Shown: in pieces, positions 23,970 through 33,573 of the stretch | How positions within the stretch are numbered: position 1 is the stretch's first letter | How the letters are laid out: the number at the start of each line of letters is the position of its first letter | NCBI RefSeq assembly: GCF_019710635.1 | Contig: NZ_JAIFZS010000006.1 | Span: forward strand, 1-64,000 | Length of the DNA stretch: 64,000 bases | Source of the DNA: Mycolicibacterium xanthum | GTDB lineage: Bacteria; Actinomycetota; Actinomycetes; Mycobacteriales; Mycobacteriaceae | Reading direction: 5' to 3' | The notes under the pieces: generated by a model | Seen by the model: only the letters and a program-made list of their open reading frames with translations | Databases searched by the model: none | What the model was told of the DNA's origin: nothing | Position numbers and translations under genes: made by a program

Positions 23970-24001
23970 ACCGGCCCCGCCGATGGTTCGGCGGGGCCGG
24001 T
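23970..24001. terminator. Strong hairpin after the transporter gene
   Basis: A 13-bp perfect stem (ACCGGCCCCGCCG / CGGCGGGGCCGGT) with loop ATGGTT, 15 bp beyond the stop. There is no U tract, which is common for mycobacterial hairpin terminators. Confidence 0.6.
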
Positions 24002-24022
24002 GGTGCCGCTACCCTGCTGTGC

Positions 24023-24493
24023 ATGTCGATCTCACGGCCGGGCTGGACGACCATCCGAAAGCTGCTCGCGGCGCTGGCGATCATCGGGATGCTGGCCAGC
24101 GGCATCGGGCTCGCGGCGTTCGTGATCCTCAGCGGGCCCGGCCAGCAGGCCGAGGCGCCGGTACGCACGCCTCCGCAGCCACCCCCGCCGTCGGTGCCGA
24201 CCGCCAAGGAGTTCCTCATCGGTGTGGTCGTCACCGCCACGAACTGCGATCCCGAGGGTGCCTGCGTCTACACCTACACTATCGACCCGAATTACGTTGG
24301 CCTGCACCCGTTCCCGGAAAAACCGTTCACTGTCGAATACGAGGTGGTCGGCGGACGCGAGCCTCAGCCGGGCCGGTTCACCGTCGAGGGTCAGAGGGCC
24401 GAGATCCTCAAGGATGTCACCGTCGAGGGGCCGCCGGGGGCCCAGCTGCAGGCCAATGTGCTGCGAGTGTTCGAGGGGCAGCCGCCGCAGTGA
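24023..24493 (+). CDS. Conserved single-pass membrane protein
   Basis: 156 aa. One N-terminal transmembrane helix (about 12-36), a Pro-rich linker, then a compact exported domain with two Cys (NCDPEGAC) and several beta-like segments. Family not recognised. The TGA overlaps the GTG of the thioesterase, so the two are translated together. Confidence 0.7.
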   Translation: MSISRPGWTTIRKLLAALAIIGMLASGIGLAAFVILSGPGQQAEAPVRTPPQPPPPSVPTAKEFLIGVVVTATNCDPEGACVYTYTIDPNYVGLHPFPEKPFTVEYEVVGGREPQPGRFTVEGQRAEILKDVTVEGPPGAQLQANVLRVFEGQPPQ

Positions 24494-25260
24494 CATCACC
24501 GCCCGCACCGGCCGAGCGCAGCCGTTGGATCCGCAACTTCCATCCCGCGCCGACCGCCCGCATCAAGCTGCTGTGCTTCCCGCACGCCGGCGGGTCGGCC
24601 AGTTACTACTTTCCGATGGCGACGGCGCTGTCGCCGGAGTTCGACGTCTTCGTGGTGCAGTACCCGGGCCGTCAGGACCGGCACGGTGAACCGCTGGTCG
24701 AATCCATCGGCGAGCTCGCCGATCAGGTGTTCGCCGAGCTCGGCGCGCTGGCCGACGCGCAGGTGGCGTTCTTCGGCCACAGCATGGGTGCGGTCCTCGC
24801 GTTCGAGGTCGCCCGCCGCCTCGAGACGCTGGCCGGCCGCCGGCCCCTCGTGGTGTTCGCCTCGGGTTCCCGGGCGCCCAGCCGCCACGGCGGCGACGAC
24901 CGCGTCGCCGGGACCGACCCCGATCTCATCGGGGTGATGCGCGACCTCGGAGGCACCGACCCGCGGGTGTTGAACGATCCCGAACTGCGGGCGACCTTCC
25001 TGCCCGCATTCCGCAACGACTACCGGGCGATGCAGGCCTTCCGCTGCGCCCCCGATGTTGTGATCGACGCGCCGATCGTCGTGATGACCGCGACCGACGA
25101 CCCGAAGGCCAGCGTCGCCGACGCGGCCGCCTGGCTGCAGCACACGTCCGGTGGCGGTGAGGTGCACACCTTCGTGGGGGGCCACTTCTATCTCGAGAAG
25201 CAGCCGCAGCGGGTGGTCGGGGTGGTCGCGCAGGTGCTGCGCGACACCGAGCCGGGTTAG
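24490..25260 (+). CDS. Type II thioesterase (TesA-like alpha/beta hydrolase)
   Basis: 256 aa from GTG 24490, coupled by GTGA overlap. CFPHAGGSASYYF near residue 29 and the nucleophile elbow GHSMG with Ser98 mark it, and GGHFYLEKQ supplies the catalytic His near the C-terminus. Asp probably comes from the MTATDDPKAS region. Type II thioesterases release stalled acyl groups from polyketide or peptide synthases. No PKS/NRPS gene is in the window, so its partner is elsewhere. Similar length to mycobacterial TesA, but the context differs from the PDIM locus, so the symbol is withheld. Confidence 0.88.
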   Translation: MTSPPAPAERSRWIRNFHPAPTARIKLLCFPHAGGSASYYFPMATALSPEFDVFVVQYPGRQDRHGEPLVESIGELADQVFAELGALADAQVAFFGHSMGAVLAFEVARRLETLAGRRPLVVFASGSRAPSRHGGDDRVAGTDPDLIGVMRDLGGTDPRVLNDPELRATFLPAFRNDYRAMQAFRCAPDVVIDAPIVVMTATDDPKASVADAAAWLQHTSGGGEVHTFVGGHFYLEKQPQRVVGVVAQVLRDTEPG

Positions 25261-26327
25261 CCGGTCGGCACCACGCCGCGGGGCACCGGCAGCGGCAGGT
25301 CGACGTACGTCGCGATGCCCGGCGCCGCCGCGACGACGGCCGGTATCGCGTGGATCGGCGGCAGCGCCGTCATGATGTGTCCGAGCACGAAGAAGTCCTC
25401 GATCGTCTTGGCGTTCTCGATCATGTCCTGTGGCGGCAGGAAGCCGACGGACATGTTGACCGTCGGCCTGCCGTCGATGGTGATCTTCCAGCCGTCGCCG
25501 TCGAGCTGCCAGTCCGGCTGCAGGGTTTGGCCCTTCTTCCACCGCACGTTGATGTCGATGACGGTCTTGCCGTCGGCGATACCCTGCCAGCTGGCGAAAA
25601 CCCCGGCGACGTGTCCCGCCGGGATGGTCCACGACGCCATCGGAAGGTCCTCGGTCGTCTGGGCGTATTCGGCCACGCAGGTGATCTCGTCGAGTTCGAC
25701 GCCGAGGGCGTCTGCGACCAGCTGCACGGCCTCGGCGAACACGGCGGTGCCCTTCGCCGCCATCGGCGCGAGGTTCGGGTCGTCGATCGCGGTGCCGAAT
25801 CCGACGGGCCGCTCGGTGTCCGGCGAGTCGTAGAGGGTCGTATCCGCCGACTCGGCGATCGTGACCTTGTCGATGCGGTCGCACGCGGTGCCCGCCACGA
25901 TCGCGAGCAGCTCGGCGAAACCGGGGCTGACGCCCGAGCCGAACAGCGTGGATCCGCCGCGGGTGCACGCGTCGACGAGCCTGTCCCGGCCCTCGCCCAG
26001 ATTGTGCCCGGTGATGAACGAGGCCGACGCCACCACGTTGACACCGGCCTCGAGGATCCGGACCAGCTCGTCGACGTCGATCCACATCGGGTTGTAGACC
26101 ACCGCGTCGGGCTTCAGCGCCAGCAGGGCGTCGACGTCGTCTGTGGCGGTCACCCCCAGGGGTTCGATGCCGACGAGCTCGCCGACGTCGCGACCGACCT
26201 TGTCGGCGGACCAGGCATAGCAGCCGACCAGCTCCAGGGTCGGGTTCTTGGCTATCGCGGCGACCGAGCTCTTGCCGACGTTTCCCGTCGTCCACTGGAC
26301 GACCCGGTAAGGCGCATTGTTGGGCAC
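25257..26327 (-). CDS. NAD(P)H-dependent amine dehydrogenase-like oxidoreductase
   Basis: 356 aa. An N-terminal Rossmann fold (YRVVQWTTGNVGKSSVAAI, residues 7-25) of the dihydrodipicolinate-reductase-N type is followed by a large alpha/beta domain. This size and opening are typical of the large mycobacterial family annotated as dihydrodipicolinate reductase or amine dehydrogenase-like. The substrate is unknown; reductive steps in lipid, steroid or amine metabolism are plausible. Its stop overlaps the tail of the convergent thioesterase by 4 bp. Confidence 0.8.
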   Translation of the reverse strand: MPNNAPYRVVQWTTGNVGKSSVAAIAKNPTLELVGCYAWSADKVGRDVGELVGIEPLGVTATDDVDALLALKPDAVVYNPMWIDVDELVRILEAGVNVVASASFITGHNLGEGRDRLVDACTRGGSTLFGSGVSPGFAELLAIVAGTACDRIDKVTIAESADTTLYDSPDTERPVGFGTAIDDPNLAPMAAKGTAVFAEAVQLVADALGVELDEITCVAEYAQTTEDLPMASWTIPAGHVAGVFASWQGIADGKTVIDINVRWKKGQTLQPDWQLDGDGWKITIDGRPTVNMSVGFLPPQDMIENAKTIEDFFVLGHIMTALPPIHAIPAVVAAAPGIATYVDLPLPVPRGVVPTG

Positions 26328-26376
26328 TCGCTCAGCATAGGGTTCACCGACCCGCTGCCCCGGTGTTTCCGCCGAT

Positions 26377-27396
26377 TCACGGGGTGGGGGTCAGCACCGC
26401 CTTGCCGGTGCGGGTCTGCCCACCGACGTCGATCCAGGTCATGTCGAGCACATCACCGGGATAGTGCCGGTCCAGCACCGAGGTCAGCCTGTCGGTCGAG
26501 TCCAGCGAGACGCCGTCGAGGACGAGCAGCACGTCGCCGGCAACCAGCCCGGCCAGGTCGGCCGGGCCCCCGACCATGACGTCCTGGATCAGCACGCCGG
26601 ACTCGTCGCGCGTGGTGGTGCGCACGCCGACGCCGAGGAGCACCGGTGGGCCGATGTGCACCGTGTCGGAGGGGACGCCCGCCTGGATCTGTCCCGCCAC
26701 ACCCATCACGTCGTTGATCGGGATGGCGAAACCCTTGCCGCCGGGTCCCATCCGGAAGTTCACCGATGCCGCCGTGGTGATGCCCACGACCTGCCCGGCA
26801 CCGTTGACCAACGGCCCTCCGGAGTCGCCGGCGCGCACCGGGGCGGCGAACTCGATGAGGCCGGTCAACTCGTCGGAGCTGCCGGTCAGGGTGTCTTCGG
26901 CGGTGACCGTTCGCCCGAACCCGGTCACCGTCCCGACCTCCCGGGTCAGCGGGGCGTCGGTACCCATCGCGTTGCCCAGTGCCACCACCGGTTCACCCGG
27001 GACAAGCGCGTTGGAGTCCCCGATCGCCGCCACCGGCAGCCCGGCGGCGCCGGCCAGCTGGATGATGGCGACGTCGCGGTCGCGGTTGTAGCCGACCAGG
27101 AACGCCGGGAAGGTCTGGCCCGCGACGGTGCCGGTGATCCGGTCGGCGCCCTGTACGACGTGGAAGTTGGTCAGCACCTGTCCGCCCGGGTCCAGCACGG
27201 TGCCGGTGCCCACCCCGATGACGCCCTGGTAGTCGACGGTGGTGTCGATGCGCACCACCGCGGGTTCGGCCGCCGCGGCCGCCTCGATCGGGTCGCCGGG
27301 CGCGGCGGCTGCGGGTGCGGCCGGGGCGACGAGCGCAAAGATCGTCGCCAGCGCGATCAGCGCAAGCCGCAGCGGGGGAAACGGGCCCATACCCAT
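26377..27396 (-). CDS. Secreted trypsin-like serine protease with PDZ domain
   Basis: 339 aa. A signal peptide (LRLALIALATIFALVAPAAP) ends near residue 34. The chymotrypsin-fold triad is His in LTNFHVV, Asp in DRDVAIIQL and Ser in RAGDSGGPL. A C-terminal PDZ domain contains VGGPADLAGLVAGDVLLVLDG. This is the HtrA/DegP-like S1C group and resembles mycobacterial PepA. It acts in the cell envelope or outside in protein quality control or turnover. Start: ATG 27396 or 27390; the much longer upstream frame is Pro/Thr-rich antisense of the neighbouring gene and is rejected. Confidence 0.88.
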   Translation of the reverse strand: MGMGPFPPLRLALIALATIFALVAPAAPAAAAPGDPIEAAAAAEPAVVRIDTTVDYQGVIGVGTGTVLDPGGQVLTNFHVVQGADRITGTVAGQTFPAFLVGYNRDRDVAIIQLAGAAGLPVAAIGDSNALVPGEPVVALGNAMGTDAPLTREVGTVTGFGRTVTAEDTLTGSSDELTGLIEFAAPVRAGDSGGPLVNGAGQVVGITTAASVNFRMGPGGKGFAIPINDVMGVAGQIQAGVPSDTVHIGPPVLLGVGVRTTTRDESGVLIQDVMVGGPADLAGLVAGDVLLVLDGVSLDSTDRLTSVLDRHYPGDVLDMTWIDVGGQTRTGKAVLTPTP

Positions 27397-27442
27397 CAAT
27401 AGTGGCGTTGGCTCGGGCCGCTGTCGACGTGGCCCCCGCCGA

Positions 27443-28225
27443 TCAGTCCTCGACAGCGACGCCGCCACGGATCCGCTTCCGCCGTCCGAGTACCGATCCC
27501 TTGCCGGCCGGATGGCGGTTCTGGAGTTTGCCGTCGGACGGTTCGGGGGAGTCGTTGTCTGCATCGTCTCCGCTGGTGTCGGCGGTGGTGTCGTCATCGG
27601 CATCCCGATCAGTATCGGTTGCCGGTGCGGATTCGGCGACAACTTCGGCTTCGGATTCCGCAGCTTCGTCGTCGGCTGCGTCGGCTGCGTCGGCTGCGTT
27701 GGCCGCGGTGTCCTCGTCGGCCGGCTCGGCCTGGTCGGCGTCGCCGGTGTGACCGCGTCGCGTCGCACGCTGCTTGACCTTCACCGGCTTGGGCGGGGGC
27801 GGCGGCAGTTCGGCGATGAACGCCAGATAGAACGCGGACACGCCCAGCGCCGCGATCGCGGCCGCGCCACCGTAGATCCCGAACAGCCACTGCCCGGCGT
27901 CGTTGAGTGACAGCCAGATCTCGCTGATCGCGGTGCCGATGATCAGCGCACCGGCGAGCACGTGCAGCACGATCGATGACGTGCGCAGGTTCAGCGCCAG
28001 CTGCGGGGTGCCGAACTCGGGCCGGCGGGTCCGGACCAGCGTGAACACCACCGGCAGCGCGGCCAGCCCGATCAACGCACCGGTCACGATGCGCAGTGCG
28101 GTGCCCAGCGGGTGGGAGGTCTGGCCCAGCAGCTCTGGGGTACGGGGGAGGGCGAAGAAGAAGTACAGAACACCGGCGGCGAGGGAGAATGACGCGTGCC
28201 AGACCACCGCGACGGTGCGGCCCAT
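27443..28225 (-). CDS. Multi-pass membrane protein with acidic tail (Rv3723-like)
   Basis: 260 aa from ATG 28225 with a very good GAGGAGGGG ribosome site. Four hydrophobic helices lie in the first 145 residues. A Pro-rich hinge (ELPPPPPKPVKVKQ) is followed by a long low-complexity Asp/Ala/Glu tail and a basic end. The tail is probably cytoplasmic and disordered. Its place beside tRNA-Ser and the aminotransferase matches a conserved mycobacterial membrane gene. Function unknown. Confidence 0.75.
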   Translation of the reverse strand: MGRTVAVVWHASFSLAAGVLYFFFALPRTPELLGQTSHPLGTALRIVTGALIGLAALPVVFTLVRTRRPEFGTPQLALNLRTSSIVLHVLAGALIIGTAISEIWLSLNDAGQWLFGIYGGAAAIAALGVSAFYLAFIAELPPPPPKPVKVKQRATRRGHTGDADQAEPADEDTAANAADAADAADDEAAESEAEVVAESAPATDTDRDADDDTTADTSGDDADNDSPEPSDGKLQNRHPAGKGSVLGRRKRIRGGVAVED

Positions 28226-28296
28226 ACCCCTCCTCGATCGTGGTGCCCGGGATGCGGCCGAACGGTGCGCCGACCGGCCGCAGCCCGGGCTGAGTG

Positions 28297-29910
<1,614 letters not shown>

Positions 29911-29936
29911 TCGGACCGACTGAGTAGCCTGCTTGG

Positions 29937-31838
29937 GTGGCTCTCTACCGCAAGTACCGCCCGGCGACGTTCGCTGAGGTCGTCGGCCAGGAACATGTCA
30001 CCGAGCCGCTTTCCACCGCGCTGGACTCCGGCCGGATCAACCACGCCTACCTGTTCTCGGGGCCGCGGGGCTGCGGTAAGACGTCGTCGGCCCGGATCCT
30101 GGCCCGCTCGCTGAACTGTGTGCAGGGCCCGACCGCCACACCGTGTGGGGTCTGCGACTCCTGCGTCGCGCTGGCGCCGAACGGCCCGGGCAACGTCGAC
30201 GTCGTCGAGATGGACGCGGCCAGCCACGGCGGCGTCGACGACACCCGGGAACTGCGCGACCGTGCGTTCTACGCACCGGCCCAGTCCCGCTACCGCATCT
30301 TCATCATCGACGAAGCGCACATGGTCACCACGGCCGGTTTCAATGCGCTGCTGAAGATCGTCGAGGAGCCGCCGGAACATCTGATATTCGTGTTCGCGAC
30401 CACCGAGCCGGAGAAGGTGCTGCCCACCATCCGGTCACGCACCCACCACTACCCGTTCCGGCTGCTGCCCCCGCGCACCATGCGGGCCCTGGTCGAGAAG
30501 ATCATCGCGGCCGAGGACGCCGACGTCGACGACGCGGTCTATCCGCTGGTGATCCGGGCCGGCGGTGGATCTCCCCGCGACACGCTGAGCGTGCTGGATC
30601 AGCTGTTGGCCGGGGCCGAGGGCAACCGGGTGGCCTATCAGCGTGCGCTCGCGTTGCTCGGCGCGACCGACGTCGCCCTGATCGACGACGCGATCGACGC
30701 ACTGGCCGCCGGTGACTCGGCAGCGCTGTTCGGGGCCATCGAGGGCGTGATCGACGCCGGTCACGATCCGCGCCGGTTCGCCACCGACCTGCTCGAGCGG
30801 TTCCGTGACCTGATCGTGCTGCAGGCGGTCCCCGACGCGGTGGCGCGCGGGGTCGTCGACGGCCCCGAGGACGTGTTGGAACGCATGCGGGACCAGGCTG
30901 CCCGGCTCGGCGCCGCTACGTTGACCCGCTACGCCGAGGTGGTGCACAACGGGCTGGGCGAGATGCGCGGGGCGACGGCCCCGCGGCTGCTGCTCGAGGT
31001 GGTGTGTGCCCGGTTGCTGCTGCCGTCGGCCAGTGACACCGAGGCCGCGCTGTTGCAGCGGGTCGAGCGCATCGAGAAGCGACTCGAGATGTCCATCCCG
31101 GCCGGCGACGAGGTCCCCGCCGATATGGCACCGCCCAAGCAGTACGTGCGCAAGACCAGAACCGCAGAGGAGCCGTCGGAAGTGCCGGCCGCCGCCGCAG
31201 CGCCGCGTGCGGCTGAGCAGGCGGCACCGCCACGCACCGCGCCACCTGAAGCGGCACCGCCACGCACCGCGCCACCTGAAGCGGCACCGCCTCCGCCCGA
31301 GCCCGCAGCGCCGTCGCGCAGCGGACCCCCGCCCCCCGAACGTGCGCCGGCCCGGCCTCCGGCGGCCCATGCCGCACCACCTGCCGGTGAACCGAGCGCG
31401 GCCGCGGTGCGCAGCATGTGGACGACGGTGCGGGAAAAGGTCCGCGAACGCAGCCGCACCACCGAGGTGATGTTGGCCGGCGCGATCGTGCGTGCGGTCG
31501 ACGGCGACACCCTGATCCTCAGCCACGAGTCGGCGCCGCTGGCCAAGCGGCTGTCTGAGCAGCGCAACGCCGATGTGATCCGGGAAGCCCTCAAGGATGC
31601 CCTCGGCGTCAACTGGACGATCCGGTGCGAGACCGGCGCGGCGCCGACCGCACCCAGGGCCGCCGCACCCGGGCCCGCCCCGGCCGCCCCAGACCCCGAG
31701 CCCGAACCCGAGGATGACGAGGAGAGCATGCTCGCCGAGGCCGGCACCGTCGACGCCGCGCCACGGCGCGATCCGGAGGAGGCGGCACTCGAGCTCCTCC
31801 AGAACGAACTGGGCGCGCGCCGAATCGACGGCGGTTAG
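29937..31838 (+). CDS. dnaX: DNA polymerase III subunit gamma/tau
   Basis: 633 aa from GTG 29937. The clamp-loader AAA+ domain has Walker A GPRGCGKTS near residue 42, four zinc Cys nearby (CVQG...CGVCDSC), Walker B IDEAHMV, and sensor 1 VFATTEPEKVLPTIRSR. It continues to about residue 360. A Pro/Ala linker of some 120 residues contains a 30-bp tandem DNA repeat. The C-terminal tau-type domain follows (WTTVREKVRERSRTTEVML...). It loads beta clamps and couples the replisome. Its stop overlaps the convergent membrane gene by 4 bp. Confidence 0.95.
   Translation: MALYRKYRPATFAEVVGQEHVTEPLSTALDSGRINHAYLFSGPRGCGKTSSARILARSLNCVQGPTATPCGVCDSCVALAPNGPGNVDVVEMDAASHGGVDDTRELRDRAFYAPAQSRYRIFIIDEAHMVTTAGFNALLKIVEEPPEHLIFVFATTEPEKVLPTIRSRTHHYPFRLLPPRTMRALVEKIIAAEDADVDDAVYPLVIRAGGGSPRDTLSVLDQLLAGAEGNRVAYQRALALLGATDVALIDDAIDALAAGDSAALFGAIEGVIDAGHDPRRFATDLLERFRDLIVLQAVPDAVARGVVDGPEDVLERMRDQAARLGAATLTRYAEVVHNGLGEMRGATAPRLLLEVVCARLLLPSASDTEAALLQRVERIEKRLEMSIPAGDEVPADMAPPKQYVRKTRTAEEPSEVPAAAAAPRAAEQAAPPRTAPPEAAPPRTAPPEAAPPPPEPAAPSRSGPPPPERAPARPPAAHAAPPAGEPSAAAVRSMWTTVREKVRERSRTTEVMLAGAIVRAVDGDTLILSHESAPLAKRLSEQRNADVIREALKDALGVNWTIRCETGAAPTAPRAAAPGPAPAAPDPEPEPEDDEESMLAEAGTVDAAPRRDPEEAALELLQNELGARRIDGG
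31221..31290 (+). repeat. 30-bp tandem repeat inside dnaX
   Basis: Exact copies at 31221-31250 and 31251-31280 plus 10 bp of a third. The unit starts GCGGCACCGCCACGCACCGC. Ten codons per unit, encoding AAPPRTAPPE, so copy number can change without loss of frame. Confidence 0.95.
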
Positions 31839-32221
31839 GACGCGGCGTCCTTCTTCTTCTCCTTGAGCACCAGCATCGGCAATACCAGCGTCGCCAACGC
31901 GGTCACCAGCCAGACCACCACGGTGGCCCCGATCCACGAGCCGATCCCGTTGATGGTCAACCCGTTGGACAGCAGCGAGGCGAGCAGCAGCGCGACGAAC
32001 GTCGACACCAGCCCGATCCCGCCCAGGAACGCCGAGGCGTATTTGTTCGCCATCTTGAGGAAGAACGGTGACAGCAGCGCCTGGGCCACGGTGAAGATCA
32101 ACACCGCGACGATGAAGCCCAGCGCAGACACCCCCACCCCCGGCACCAGCAACCAGGCGGCGAGCAGTCCGATCGCCGAGGAGCCGAGGAACACGGCGAC
32201 GCGTAGCAGAAAACGGATCAC
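31835..32221 (-). CDS. Phage-holin-family-4-like small membrane protein
   Basis: 128 aa with four hydrophobic helices and a short cytoplasmic KEKKKD tail. It matches the size and helix pattern of the mycobacterial phage holin family 4 superfamily proteins, which are ordinary chromosomal membrane proteins despite the name. It follows the CFA-synthase gene on the same strand by 16 bp and may be in that operon. Function unknown. Confidence 0.75.
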   Translation of the reverse strand: MIRFLLRVAVFLGSSAIGLLAAWLLVPGVGVSALGFIVAVLIFTVAQALLSPFFLKMANKYASAFLGGIGLVSTFVALLLASLLSNGLTINGIGSWIGATVVVWLVTALATLVLPMLVLKEKKKDAAS

Positions 32222-32237
32222 GCCACGAGCCTAGCCG

Positions 32238-33560
32238 CTACGCCGTCCACCACGGCCGCAACGGCAGCCCGCCGTCGCGGCCCAGCTCGTCGAGCTTGAC
32301 CGCCAGCACCTGGTGCAGCTGAATCGTGTTCTGCTCGAACCCGACCCGGGACCCGGCCATGTACAGACCCCACACCTTCGCGGTGGGCAGCCCGACCTCG
32401 GCGACCGCCTCGTCCCAGTGTTCGACCAGGTTGCGGCACCAGTCGCGCAACGTCATCGCGTAGTGGTGGCGCAGGTTCTCCTCGTGCACCACCTCCATGC
32501 CGACGTCCTGGATCTCGGTGATGATCCGGCCCGAACCGGTCAGCTCCCCGTCCGGGAACACGTAGCGGTCGATGAAACCGCCGGCGGCCGCGCCGGAGCG
32601 GTTGTCGTGGCGGGTGATGCAGTGGTTGAGCACCAGACCGCCGGTGCGCAGCTTCGACTTCAGGAACCGGAAGTAGGCGGGATAGTTCGCCACCCCGATG
32701 TGCTCGGTCAGGCCGATCGAGGACACCGCGTCGAACTGGGACTCGCGTACGTCGCGGTAGTCGCTGTGGCGCACCTCGGCGAGGTCGCCCAGCCCCTCCT
32801 CGTCGATCGCGTTCTGCGCCCAGGCCGCCTGCTCCTTGGACAGCGTCACCCCGATCGCCTTCACCCCGTGGCGGGCGGCGTGGCGCACCATGCCGCCCCA
32901 GCCGCAGCCCACGTCGAGGAGCCGGTCGCCCGGCTTGAGCCGCAGCTTCTCGAACACCAGCCGGTACTTGTTCTCCTGCGCCTCCTCCAGGGTGGCGTCG
33001 GGATGCGGGTAGCACGCGCAGGTGTAGGTCATCGACGGGCCGAGCACCCACTCGTAGAACGTGTTGGACACGTCGTAGTGATGGTGGATGGCATCCGCGT
33101 CACGGGTCTTGCTGTGCCGCAGGCCCTCCGCGATGCGGCGCCAGCGCGGCAGCGCCTCCTGCGGGGGCGGGGAGATCGGCTTGAGGTGCTCGATTCCGAT
33201 CGACCGGATGATGCTGGCCAGCACCCGCGCCGGTGGCCGCTTGAAGTCCATCTTCTCGGCGAGCGCGGTCAGCAGGTCGTAGGGGTCGCCCGGGTGGACA
33301 CCATGGGGTTCGAGGTCGCCGGAGACGTAGGCGCGGGCCAGCCCGAGGTCGCCCGGTGCGGTGGCCAGGTAGGTGGTTCCGCGCGGGGTGAGCAGGTCGA
33401 GTCCGAGCGTCGCGTCCTCGGGTCCTGCGCTGCTGCCGTCGTAGGCGGTGAACTTCAGTGGCAGCCGGCCCGCGGCGAAGATCTCCAGGATCTCGGCCAG
33501 CGAGAGTCTGCCGTCGGCGTCCTGCGCCTGCCCACCGGTGTGCTCTCGAAATGTGGTCAT
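32238..33560 (-). CDS. SAM-dependent CFA-synthase-family methyltransferase
   Basis: 440 aa. The class I methyltransferase core has the SAM motif LLDVGCGWGGMVRHAARHG near residue 218, plus VTLSKEQAAWAQ and the CFA-family SSIGLTEHIG segment. The N-terminal half is the extra domain of bacterial cyclopropane-fatty-acid synthases. It modifies the double bond of phospholipid acyl chains, either to a cyclopropane or to a methyl(ene) branch. The FAD oxidase gene starts its run 14 bp upstream, a pairing known for 10-methyl fatty acid (tuberculostearic acid) systems. Corresponds to Rv3720 by position. Confidence 0.88.
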   Translation of the reverse strand: MTTFREHTGGQAQDADGRLSLAEILEIFAAGRLPLKFTAYDGSSAGPEDATLGLDLLTPRGTTYLATAPGDLGLARAYVSGDLEPHGVHPGDPYDLLTALAEKMDFKRPPARVLASIIRSIGIEHLKPISPPPQEALPRWRRIAEGLRHSKTRDADAIHHHYDVSNTFYEWVLGPSMTYTCACYPHPDATLEEAQENKYRLVFEKLRLKPGDRLLDVGCGWGGMVRHAARHGVKAIGVTLSKEQAAWAQNAIDEEGLGDLAEVRHSDYRDVRESQFDAVSSIGLTEHIGVANYPAYFRFLKSKLRTGGLVLNHCITRHDNRSGAAAGGFIDRYVFPDGELTGSGRIITEIQDVGMEVVHEENLRHHYAMTLRDWCRNLVEHWDEAVAEVGLPTAKVWGLYMAGSRVGFEQNTIQLHQVLAVKLDELGRDGGLPLRPWWTA

Positions 33561-33573
33561 GGTGTTCCTCCGC

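Noticed and set aside
27397..27768. Long N-terminal extension of the serine protease
   Set aside because: Pro/Thr/Arg-rich antisense of the acidic tail of the neighbouring membrane protein; a signal peptide begins at ATG 27396.
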